Below are positions 12,868 to 22,440 of a stretch of 64,000 bases of DNA, piece by piece. The translations under genes and the position numbers were made by a program. Below the pieces are notes generated by a model. That model did not search any database. It worked only from the letters and a program-made list of their open reading frames with translations, and was not told the origin of the DNA. The DNA comes from Paracentrotus lividus (Eukaryota > Echinodermata > Echinoidea > Camarodonta > Echinidae), in NCBI GenBank assembly GCA_940671915.1, contig CALNVZ010003432.1, positions 9,920,091-9,984,090 of the forward strand, read 5' to 3'. Positions within the stretch are counted from its first letter, which is position 1. Each line of letters starts with the position of its first letter.

Positions 12868-12956
12868 TGTTCAATGCCGGTATGGGATTCGAACCGGGTT
12901 CCACCTAGACATGGAAGAGTACCGCTGACCGTTACCATAGACCAACGGAGATCTCG
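12868..12956 (-). other. tRNA-like module, minus strand
   Basis: On the minus strand the order is an A-box-like TTGGTCTATGGTAACGG (12930-12947 region), an anticodon-arm-like CTCTTCCAT stretch, and a perfect B box, GGTTCGAATCC, at 12885-12895. The spacing is close to that of a tRNA gene. The acceptor stem does not close well and no T-run terminator follows closely, so a functional tRNA gene is unlikely. It is a tRNA-derived (SINE-type) Pol III promoter remnant. Confidence 0.55.
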
Positions 12957-13049
12957 GATTTAATTTTTTATTATGACAGCATAGTAGATGATTATGGCAA
13001 ATTTGAAGAAAGTTCATCATGCAACAATATGATCTGATAGCAATCGTGA

Positions 13050-13125
13050 GATGTGAATTGGTCTAACGTGCTCGTCGGCTTCTCATGCGGGGGACCCAGG
13101 TTCGAATCCTAACGATGTCACGCCG
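13050..13125 (+). other. tRNA-like module, plus strand
   Basis: An A-box-like TGGTCTAACGTG (13059-13070) is followed by an anticodon-arm-like CTTCTCATGC and a perfect B box, GGTTCGAATCC, at 13099-13109. The CTCAT loop recalls a tRNA-Met-type anticodon loop, but pairing of the stems is poor. It points away from the minus-strand module at 12868-12956. I read it as a tRNA-derived remnant, not a working tRNA. Confidence 0.55.
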
Positions 13126-13734
13126 TTTTTGCCCACGTGAAAGTGCTAAAACAGCACTTTAAGTGCACTTAAACAGCACCTTGAGTGCAGTCACTATGCA
13201 AGCTCTTCAAAAGTGCTGATTTCAGCCTCTGAAGAGCTAAAACAGCACTTCAGTTTTTAGAGTGTGATTAACATATGCAACAGCCCTTTTTTGTATGACG
13301 TCATTTTTACATGATCCCACATACTCAAATCCGTGCAGCATCATCTCTTGCACATGTTTGCTATGATTCCATTAACTTGATCTCATCAAAAGGGTTGAGC
13401 ACCACTCACACAATAAATTGAAACATGACCCACGAGAACACTCTTTGTTTTCAATAATATTTACTGTTACCTCATATTCTTGTTCAGTGGTCATTGAGTT
13501 ATATTTGAATCCATCATTTTTAATTCTGTCTTGTCGTCATTATTTTGCTTTTAAAACTTCAACCAAAGAAAAGTTCGCGCCACTTGCTAGTCCGTTTGAC
13601 AAACGATCTTCATGATCGTCTGTTGTCTTGTTGGGGTTTGTGTTACACGCAACTACAAGATTGACAAGCAAGGGGTATAGTGTTTAAAGGAAAGAGATAC
13701 ACTTAACTCAGATGTTCCAACACTTTTCAAGACC

Positions 13735-13822
13735 ACTGGCGTAAAACTGGACGCACTTTCTTTTGTTACTGAGGGATGATCATCACCTGATAACAAAAGA
13801 AATTAATGTGTGTCTACGCCAG
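13735..13822. repeat. short imperfect inverted repeat
   Basis: ACTGGCGTA with ACGCAC and TTTCTTTTGTTA at the left (13735-13769) faces TAACAAAAGAAA with GTGTGT and TACGCCAGT at the right (13790-13813). The unit folds into an imperfect hairpin with a loop of about 20 bases. It is probably a small MITE remnant. Confidence 0.5.
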
Positions 13823-13829
13823 TTTCAAG

Positions 13830-15975
13830 ACTAAGAAAATGGTGAAATTTTTTAATTGTCTATAATGCGGGAAGATCTAGGATTTGAAAATAGCAGGAAG
13901 CAGCTCGAAATATTGAATAAGGAGTGGCGTTCAATGAGAAGTTCCCCCTCTTAAAAAACAAAAACAAAAACCAAAACCAAAACCAAAAAAACGGTTGCGC
14001 CCCTGGGTACGCCACCATGGGTGTGTGAAGAAACAGATGCAAATAATGACGGTGCTGTCAATACATATATATTTTTAATATAAAGGGTCATTTCCCGTAA
14101 TCATTATAAAAGCTATATAAACCTATACCAAGTTTTGCAAATATGTCAGTCTTATATAATTTCAGTCTTGTTAATTGGTATACAGGTTGCTTCTTGCAAT
14201 TTTTCTGCTTAGAATTCAACCCTGTTCTAAGAATATTATTTTACCACCCTATATAAGAAAAATACAGATGAGGGACAAAAGGGAATACAGAGTTGTCCCA
14301 GGGTATCAATCATCCATAGATCCATTGTAACAATAGGAATGAGAACACATCAAAATGGACTGAAGAATAGACGCATTTGTCAAGACTTCAGCCAAATCTT
14401 TTAATGACGCCAGAAGAAGCCTTGTCAAAGATCATCACATGAAGAAAAAGAATGGAGCACATTCTTTTTAATGGGATGTATGGAATTAGGATGACATGAT
14501 CTTTGATCCTTTTATAATCAACGTCATTTTACGCTAGACATAGTATATTGACGGCTTTATGGCACGGAAAACAGAAAGGATTTAAGAAGCGGAATGACAA
14601 ATTCGTCTAGGTGAGGATTAGGATTAAAAATGGATTGAGATCGGATTAAGAGTGTATTTATCACATTGGATTTACAGTAACATTAATTTTGTGGTTATGT
14701 GTCTGGTTATTTACTAATGGGAAGCAAACTACAGTCACATTTGGTTAAAAAAATATATTAAAAAAGAAAAGAAAAAAAAAGGAGAATTTTTTTTTTGCCA
14801 GCTGCGGATCAAGGATTCGGACATGGAGGGGGCACACGCAACATATTTGAGAAGGGGCAGTTTTTTAAGGGAATCTATAGTGTAGTGGGAAAGATGAAGG
14901 AAATTATTGTGAGCTTTCCTGTTATTTTAATTCGATTTGGGAAGAATATCATAGTAAAGAGTTCCACTGTAGATGATTGCTCTTCAGTTGCCCTAATAGT
15001 TGAAAACAGCTGAAATGTTTGGGTCCCAAACAATTTATGTTGTCCCACATATGCATTTCTGTGAAAGTGCATGTGACTCTTAACAAAATTAGGTTAATTT
15101 CTTATCATTTTGGCTTTTCCAAAATCTCACAGCACACAATAATGCTTATAAATAAACTGTTATCAACCTTTCCAAAGCACTTTGAAACAGTGTCTTCCAC
15201 ATTCCAATCTCATGACTAGAACAATAATTTCACATTAATTAATGTGAATGTCGGATATACGGTGTACAAAAAATAGGAGGGGGTACTCGCCTCTTTCGAC
15301 CCCCTCCCCCACCCCCCCTCCGCCTTCTGTCTCCTTTTGTCACCGGTTGTAATTCAGCGTACTTTTCTCCAAAGAGAATGTTTTACGACAATGTTTTCGA
15401 AATTGAGTTGGCACCAGGATAAAAAGGATATTTCAAGCGACAATTCTTGTTCCTCTCTTCTGTTTATATTTCATATTTTCTTTTAATATTGCAGTTTTAG
15501 ACGTTGGTCTTTTCATTGATCCTTTGAATATGACGAGTTATCATCGTTTTAAAGATTGACACAGTTGTTCCGTTGTCGCTGAAGCTGGTCACGACTTCAC
15601 ACAAGACGTAAAAGCTCAATGTTTGGAATTCCATTTGCAATTTTTCTTTGACACTCGAATGGTTAAATGAGGATCCGTCTACACAACAATCATTCTAAGT
15701 AAATTTCAAGGAGTGTATATTTCAGGGGGTTTATCAGGGATAAATGGCGGGAACAATGCATGTTTCTGTCGAGATACCGTCTGCTGGATATTTTGCGCCC
15801 ATCACTCCGCCAAAGAATCAATTTGTCAAGCTTTGAGAACAGCTCGAATGAGACAGGGAGATAAAATGGTGTGCTGAATTTTGAAGATAATGAAAACAAA
15901 GTGAGATGAAGGGGGCTTGCAGGAAATCTGGAAAAAGTTACAATATATTCTGGGGACTAAAAAGATATACCGAGG
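13830..15975. other. no recognisable gene
   Basis: AT-rich spacer. An A/C-rich stretch (CAAAAACC repeats, 13960-13990) precedes a GGGTACGCCACCATGG word at 14007-14022 that resembles the end of a CAGTGGCG-type element. A similar GCGGATCAAGGATTCGG occurs at 14803-14820. A run of C-rich DNA lies at 15298-15325. Open frames at 14795-15013 and 15690-15899 lack motifs. Confidence 0.4.
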
Positions 15976-15979
15976 TAAC

Positions 15980-16210
15980 AGGCGCGGATCTAGGCCCCCC
16001 AGCAAAAAAAAAGAAGGCCGAAGGCCAAAAAATTTTTTAACCGTCCCCCCCCCCTCCCCCCGCGCTAATCGATCGGCCAGTGTGACGTGAAAAATTTGAT
16101 GTACCTTTTTGCTCGCCCGGTTTGACAGGAGAAAAAAATTACGTGTACCAAAATCTCAAATTCCAATTTGCCCCCCCCCCCTGTCATCAAATCCTGGATC
16201 CTCCACTTGT
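15980..16210. mobile_element. decayed CAGTGGCG-type element
   Basis: CAGGCGCGGATCTAGGCCCCCC at the left (about 15980) and CCCCCCTGTCATCAAATCCTGGATCC at the right (about 16180-16202) are rough inverted copies of each other. They match the ends of the element at 6930-7064. Two C runs flank the interior. It is non-coding. Confidence 0.5.
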
Positions 16211-16593
16211 TAAAGAAAAGAGTAAATATATAGAAGTGGACATTTTTATTTAATTTTCGTAATTCCTTAAAACACACAAAATACTATTCAAAATAATTAT
16301 GTAGGTTGATTTCAGGTTACGTCAATAGATCGACACATGGTCAACACAAAATGAAAATTGTTTGATATGCCAAAAAGATCAGCCCACTAACATGTAAACA
16401 ATCAAAATGAGGCATATTTCGTGAGTCCTTATCCCAAAATGTCCATGAAAATGTATGTTCTGTAGTTCATACTTTTTGAACAAGAAAAATCTTGATCGGT
16501 ATCCAAATTACTAAATTATTTTACCATGTGTCTGAATTCTTTATATTTGCGTTTGAAAACAAATAACTTGAGATATTCAATTAGATGGATGTT

Positions 16594-17592
16594 GATACAC
16601 TCCGTCATAAACATGATAAAGGTGGAATATTTTTTTCCGCTATAGTGACATGATTTTGCTCCGGCTTTAATTTCTTGAATATGTTTGTCCCTGGCTATAT
16701 CTTGGACATTCTCCCAACCGTTCACGTAGATTTTTTTTCCAAAAAAGTTTTGTCAACCCCCATGATGCCCATTTTGGTCATTTTTCTGATTTTGGGGCCC
16801 CTTTTTGTTTTCCCGTTCGATCAAGCCCCCCCCCCCCCCCCCCCCCTCCCCCTCAGTCCTACCCCCAGGAAACGCGTCGGAGGTGTATTGTTTATATTGT
16901 TCTTTAAATCTATATTTATGGGGACAGGCTTAGGTCTCTTGTCTAGGGGAGGGGTTGAAGTAAAAAGTGAGGCTGGTGAAAATTCGGAATATTTTATTCC
17001 ATATTTATGCTGAAAACAAGAGAAACAAAAAACAACCATTAACACTTAATCATCCTTATTTTCCCCTTAATTTTTGTTCAGCCTTGATGACAAGGTTTTA
17101 AATGGTTATTATAGATAATACTTTATTTTGACTAATGGTTGGGATTTTACAATACAATTTAGGGAAGATGGAAATGTCCATTGTGTAAAAATCAATAAAA
17201 TCAATGTTGAACCCAAATCAAAATAAATTTTGACCCCGCCCCTAGACAAACGAGTCGAGCTTGTAACTATAAAACTAGATTTAACTCAAAGAACAATAAC
17301 AACTCTACACCTCAGATGTGTTGCCTTGGGGTAGGACTGAGGGGGCCTTGGTCAGTCGCGTAAACAAAAAGGGGCCCCAAAAATAAGAAAAAATGACGAA
17401 ATGGCCATCTTCGGGGGGTGACAAATTTTTTGGAAGAAATATCACCGGGAAGGGTTGAGGGGACGTCCAAGATATAGCCAGGATCCCGGAAAGTGAAAGC
17501 GATGACAAACACATTCAAGAAATTAAAGCCGGAGCAACATAATGTCGCTTGAGCCAGAAAAAAATATTCCACCTTTATGACGAACAGTGTAT
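16594..17592. mobile_element. 1.0-kb element with long inverted arms
   Basis: The left arm, about 16594-16970, and the right arm, about 17215-17592, are inverted copies. Shared words in the same order from each end are ATACAC, GTCATAAA, AAGGTGGAATATTTTTT, GCTCCGGCTTTAATTTCTTGAA, GGCTATATCTTGGAC, TTTTGTCA-CCCCC, TTTTGGGGCCCCTTTTT, CCTCAGTCCTACCCC, GAGGTGTA, TTGTTCTTT, AAATCTA and TTGTCTAGGGG. The centre (about 16970-17215) is unique and AT-rich. There is no coding capacity; the apparent frames (16675-17013 and 17312-17572) are translations of the arms. Confidence 0.85.
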
Positions 17593-17769
17593 TATGATTA
17601 ATGAAGAATACTCAGTCATTATATAATAGTCTATTTGCACTTTTATATCGTATTTTGATTTAAAACCATATTGATTTCCGTTCTTATTAACGGCACTCAT
17701 CAAAAATAAACATAGGGAATAAAAATATAATAGAAATGTTATATGTCTATGCACATGATGCACATTAAT

Positions 17770-17806
17770 AAATATTCCCCCCCCAAAAAAAAAAAAAAAA
17801 AAAAAG
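17770..17806. repeat. CCCC-AAAA homopolymer joint
   Basis: A run of eight C is followed at once by a run of about 22 A. It is low-complexity and has no further meaning that I can see. Confidence 0.85.
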
Positions 17807-18109
17807 TATTATAAATGCAAAAATATATATCTGGAAAGTGCATATCCCTCCTGTAAATTACTCAAATCTGAAAATTTATTCAAAATAACAATGACGTTTT
17901 CGCAATATCAATGACGATCAAAATATGATATATTTGCGGGTAATTTCAAGCGGTCCAGACTGTATTATTATGTTATTATATTGATGTAGACAGGAGAAAA
18001 TTAACTTTGTACCAAACACCTTTTTACTCCTGATCATAATCAAATCGTGTTTTCTCTCTTGTGATCCCGGCTTTTTCATGACACCTTTTAGTCATTTCCC
18101 CTGTCCAAT

Positions 18110-18335
18110 TTACACCAATTTATCCGTATCAGGGGGCTGCATGCGCACCGGAAACTCGAGCGGAAAGAGAGAAATGTTTCCGCGCTGTTCTCCCCGATGC
18201 GTTCTGTCTCCCCGGCCCGCTCACGGGTGACAGTTCTTACACTTTGGCACATGGCGGTTGTATGAGTATGTGTGTCAGTTCGCATTACTGGAGGAAAGAG
18301 TGACAACCTGACGCAAACAAACAAATACGTCGCCG
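18110..18335. promoter_or_regulatory. CpG-rich patch
   Basis: The stretch is locally dense in CpG (GCATGCGCACCGG, CTCGAGCGG, CCGCGCTG, CCCGATGCG, CCCGGCCCGCTCACGGG) inside AT-rich DNA. A minus-strand open frame of 78 codons (18088-18324) crosses it, serine/threonine/arginine-rich and unrecognised. A promoter is possible but unproven. Confidence 0.2.
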
Positions 18336-18339
18336 TGAA

Positions 18340-19970
18340 TATTCATGATGAAAGATTTCATTTTTTTTTCGGGGGGGGGGGGGGATATCAAATCATATTT
18401 TGCTGCTTTTGTATTTACAATAACAATTCTATTAGTACAGAAAAACGTGTTTATAGGTGATCTGTTAAAAAATATTCTTAATTAATTGTTATTAAATAAG
18501 TGATTTCAGTTTGTGTTTAATAAGCATTTTAAAGGTGGAGCATAAAATGACAGCTCCCTCAATCAAATGTAACTCCTACTTTTCCTACTAGTGACCTTCC
18601 CCTGTATGGGAATACCAATATCATGAAAAATCATAAGGAAACGAAAAGAAAGAGGCGTCACTGGTTGTGTGGTGTTCATGTTCGAAAAAGTCATGACATT
18701 GTGAAAAGGATGAAGCGCCATTTATAATGTTTTAAACCAAAATTGAACGAAGGAAAGCATTTTCTCTTTTATTACTTTTGTTCGTTTTTGATCGTTTATT
18801 CAATATTATTTTATTGTGCTGCATTATTATTAATAATGTAGATTATTAATTAGATTAATAATATTAATCTAATTTTATATTTTGTTTTTTCATTACCAGT
18901 AATTCAATTTTCTTAAATATTGAATATGTATGTTATTTTGAAATAGATATGTTTAGTGTGAGTTAATCACCGATTGGCTGGCAATCGTGATATTGATTTT
19001 GTTTATTTTTTTTTAATTTTAAAGACAGTATGCATAAATGAACAATAATGTAGTTGAAACTTGAAAGACTGACATTATAAACCTTTAGAAGAAAACAAAA
19101 TACGGGTAGTTTAAGATAAATTGACGTCCTGGTTAGGATATTCAAGAAACTGTCGCAAAGTTATCGGAAAAGGTTTATTACATTGCTTCTAAAAATGTAG
19201 TATGTGGTAAGGTTTTTGAAATACCAAATTAATAAGAAATCAGGTCAATTCTACTAAGACTCGAGTCACATGCACTGCACATAGAAATGCATGTATGGGA
19301 CTTTACACACAGATGTTTGGCTCAAACATTTCAACTTTTTTTCCCGTCGTATTATTATTATATTATGAGGGGATTTGAAATGCAATCCTTTGCTCCTTTT
19401 TGCTATTATATTCTACCTAAATACATGAAATTAATTTGAAATCTTTCCACTACCCTAGGTTCTGTTTAAAGGAATTAGAGGAATATATATATCGGCCTGA
19501 CTTTAAGCACTTGCAGCAACGATTGAAGCCTGAACTTGCCATGCCCATGGTCAAATCTACCTTATTAACTTACCATTATAAAGCCATTGAGACGCTGTAA
19601 TTACCCACTATTTGCAGGTGCTTTCGTGCTGACTGACGAGTTGATTTTGTAGCCGAATTGATTTGTGGCCGAGCCACAGACGCAAGCCATTATTACCCAT
19701 GAGTCTTCTCAATCACGTGACTCTATTAGGCGAGATTTTTGTACATTAAGATGATTACGAGCATCATGCATAATCGTTGTTTGATATTGAATTGTTTTGT
19801 AGATTACACCAGCAAATTATTTTATTTCAGTAATCCTTTATTTAAAAATATGAAAAAACATGTACACGTTTGTACAAGTTTACGATTTGATCACATGACA
19901 TCTCACGTTGCATATGTCTGAATAAAATAGTTGTTTTGTCACGAGCTGTGTGTGCTCATCTTTGGGTGAT
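18340..19970. other. AT-rich DNA with an AT palindrome
   Basis: No gene is seen. A G run lies at 18371-18384. At 18850-18876 ATTAGATTAAT and ATTAATCTAAT face each other across AAT, a short perfect hairpin. The remainder is featureless. Confidence 0.45.
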
Positions 19971-19974
19971 GGTC

Positions 19975-21115
19975 TAAAGTTTGGTAGGAGAGGGAGGATG
20001 TGTGGGTGTGTGTGTGTTAAGATATGTGCGTGAGGGTGAGGAATGTGTGTATTTAGATGAGGTAATTATGTTGGTGTGAGGGATTTGTGTATGTGGGTGT
20101 GTGTACGTGGATGTGTATATGTAAGTATGTGTGGGTGTGGGTGAGTGTGTGAGGATGAGTGTGTGAGGATAAGTTCTTAACCACTTGGATGCGGACCACG
20201 TAATATTACGTGGTTGGCGTTTGTACACTGTGCGCGGACCACGTAATATTACGTGCTCATGCTATTGTCTGAGCTTTGTCTGCTTTGACACACCAGCGCC
20301 ACGCTGGTCATACCCGTACTTTGCAATTATCACCATGCAGCAGTCAAGTGGTTAAGGGCGAGTGGTGCGTGCATGTGAATGATAAGGTAGGTGTGGGTGA
20401 GAGGAAGTGTGTGTAGGTGTGTTGGTAGGTGTGTGGATGGGTGTATGTTGGTAATAAGGTAAGTGTGAGGGTGTGCGTATGTGGGTGTGTATGTGGATGT
20501 GTGTAGTATGAGTATGCCGTTGTGAGTGAGTGTGATGATAATTTCATGAGGGCGAGTGGTGCATGCATGTGGGTGATAAGGAAGGTGTAAGGGTGGGTGA
20601 GAGGAAGTGTGTATGGGTGTGAGTGTTTGTGTATGTGGGTGTGTATGTTTGTGACTGTGGATGAATGTGTTTTGATATATGCATGAGGGTGAGTGGTGCG
20701 AACATGTGGCAGATAAGGTAGGGGTATGGGGGTGAGAGGAGGTGTGTGTGGGTGTGTGATGATTGGATTTGTGGGTGATAAAATTAGGTGTGTGTGGGTG
20801 AAGTTTTCACTTGTATGTGGGTGTGAGAGGGTACTTGTACCATGTGCATGAGGGAGAGGGCTGTGTGGGAGTATGTGTTGCATGTGTGGGGAAAAGAGGA
20901 TGTGGGTGTGTGTGTGTGTGTGTGTGTTTGTGTTTAGGTGATAAGTCTGTGAAGAGGTGAGTGAAGGTGAGGATGTGTGTGTGTGTGTGTTTGTGTTTGA
21001 GTGATAAGTCTGTGAAGAGGTGAGTTGAGGTGAGGATGTGTGGTGGTGTGGTGGTCGTGTTTGTGTTTTGGGTGATAAGTCTGTGAAGAGGTGAGTGAAG
21101 GTGTGGATGTGCCCT
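19975..21115. repeat. GT-rich degenerate minisatellite
   Basis: About 1.1 kb of plus-strand GTGTG/GGTGAG/GGATGTG variants. Near the right end a longer unit is clear: GATAAGTCTGTGAAGAGGTG begins at about 20940, 21002 and 21072, a period of 62-70 bp. The array is interrupted by a small inserted element at 20177-20355. The complementary strand carries a 298-codon open frame (20344-21240) made almost only of His, Thr, Pro and Ser. It is a by-product of the repeat and shows no domain. Confidence 0.9.
20177..20355. mobile_element. 171-bp TTAA-flanked MITE, piggyBac-like
   Basis: TTAA at 20177-20180 and at 20352-20355 flank a 171-bp unit. It starts CCACTTGGATGC and ends with the complement of CCACTTGACTGC, so the ends are inverted with two mismatches in 12. 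TTAA duplication is the hallmark of piggyBac insertion. Inside are two copies of the perfect palindrome CACGTAATATTACGTG (20197-20212 and 20240-20255), the first extending to 20 bases, ACCACGTAATATTACGTGGT. There is no coding capacity. It sits inside the GT minisatellite, so it inserted after the array formed. Confidence 0.85.
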
Positions 21116-21119
21116 GGAT

Positions 21120-22270
21120 GGTGGGGTGTAATATCCTTTGCCCAGGTCCCTGGATATTTAAACCCTGAAGAGTTTATAAAGTCACTGTATCCAACATATT
21201 TCCATACTTTCAATAATAATTTACTGGTATTACTCATCACTGATTAAATTAAAAAATTAAATGTTTTTGAAAAAGTAACATTCAAACCGTGTTCCGTAAT
21301 TTATTTACTTTACTTTTGAATTACACTCGTCACGCACACTGCATTATGATAATCTCCACAAACTTCATGTTTAAGTTATTTTGGAAGGCCCACCTTTATA
21401 CCTGCCTGTATTTATATCTAAAATAAATCAGAGATGTGATGTCATCATTATCAAATCATCTTTTGAATGAGAAAAGCAAAAATGGAAAATTATAAACCAG
21501 ACTGCTCTCACGGAAGGCGACAAAAATCTTTGGATATTGTCCAATTGAAAATGAAATCATTTTGAACATGAAGCCACCGCATAATGTTCATTATCTAAAT
21601 CAATCCGCCGGCTTACACAGCTTTTGACAGACGTTTTGATATCATGGCCACCTATTATTGGCAAATAAGTCGTTTAAACAACGGGGAAATATTGGATAAT
21701 TTAGCATCATTATATGGAACATGGTATTGGATAAATTCTCTTGCCAGACATTCTGTTATTTAATTTCGATAGGAGTAAACGGGAGGGGGAAACGACTTTA
21801 ACAGCTTGGAAAGTGACGGCATTGATATTGTCATAACAATCAAGCATTAATTTTTGATTGGTAAAAAGTCGTAAAAGTTATTTGGAACAAAGTCAAATTT
21901 GTGATTGAACGGCTCTTTGAATAGAAATCTTATTTTGCTTATTGACAACTACTGTGTTTTGTTTTAAAAAACGTGCATTAGTGTGCAGGTGTGTACATAA
22001 TTACTCATTTCTGCCATCTAACATGTCTAATGATTTATATTTCGTCCGAAAATCTTTTTTTTTTATTCAAAGTTACTTGAGAATAATATAATCGTTGTTC
22101 ATTTTATATTTACTCTATACTTTCACAAAAGAAGAAGAAAAATAAAAACGTGTACGTAATGTTCAAGGGTAACCTCGATCAAAAAACTTGTGTCCAGAGA
22201 TGTGTCCTAGTATACTTTGCTTGGTATTTTCATGTACGGTATGTCTGTTTGTTTGTTTATATGTATATAC
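21120..22270. other. no recognisable feature
   Basis: AT-rich, ordinary-looking DNA. I found no open frame with a motif, no RNA and no structured repeat. Confidence 0.45.
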
Positions 22271-22273
22271 TCT

Positions 22274-22440
22274 GCTCCACGGTAATTTGCTGTAATTTTA
22301 TTTTACTTTGAAAGCTAATTTCAACAGTAAATTATTGTAAATTTCCACAAGCCATAGGAATTTACCGTAAAATGTGCTTTTATATTCCATGCAGTAGAGT
22401 TATGTAAATTTTCTGTGAAGTTATTTTTTTCAGTGTAATC
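22274..22440. repeat. GTAATTT/TTACCGTAA-rich element remnant
   Basis: GGTAATTTGCTGTAATTTT, ACAGTAAATTATTGTAAATTT and AATTTACCGTAAAA occur within 110 bp, followed by ATGTAAATTTTCTGTGAAG. Recurring TTAC(A/C)GTAA words in both senses suggest a MITE of the type with TTACAGTAA subrepeats. The ends are not clean. Confidence 0.4.

Larger units (their letters stand above)
12746..13264. mobile_element. 519-bp TIR element with two tRNA-like modules (copy 1)
   Basis: The ends are perfect inverted copies: CACTCTAAAAACTGAAGTG at the left and its complement ending at 13264. Inside each end are several AGTGCT/AGCACT words in both orientations, a subterminal-repeat pattern known from some cut-and-paste transposons. 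The interior holds two tRNA-like modules pointing towards the ends in opposite directions, with B boxes at 12885-12895 (minus) and 13099-13109 (plus). There is no open frame of note. Further copies lie at 44396-44900 and, inverted, at 55258-55770. No target-site duplication is clear. It could be a DNA transposon that captured SINEs, or an inverted SINE dimer that acquired ends. Confidence 0.85.

Noticed and set aside
12868..13125. Functional tRNA genes
   Set aside because: B boxes are perfect, but the acceptor and other stems do not pair well by eye, there is no clear T-run terminator, and both modules are inside a repeated TIR element.
20344..21240. 298-codon minus-strand open frame, the longest in the window
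   Set aside because: It consists almost wholly of His, Thr, Pro and Ser from the complement of the GT minisatellite, has no domain, and its right part is explained by the 62-70-bp repeat unit.
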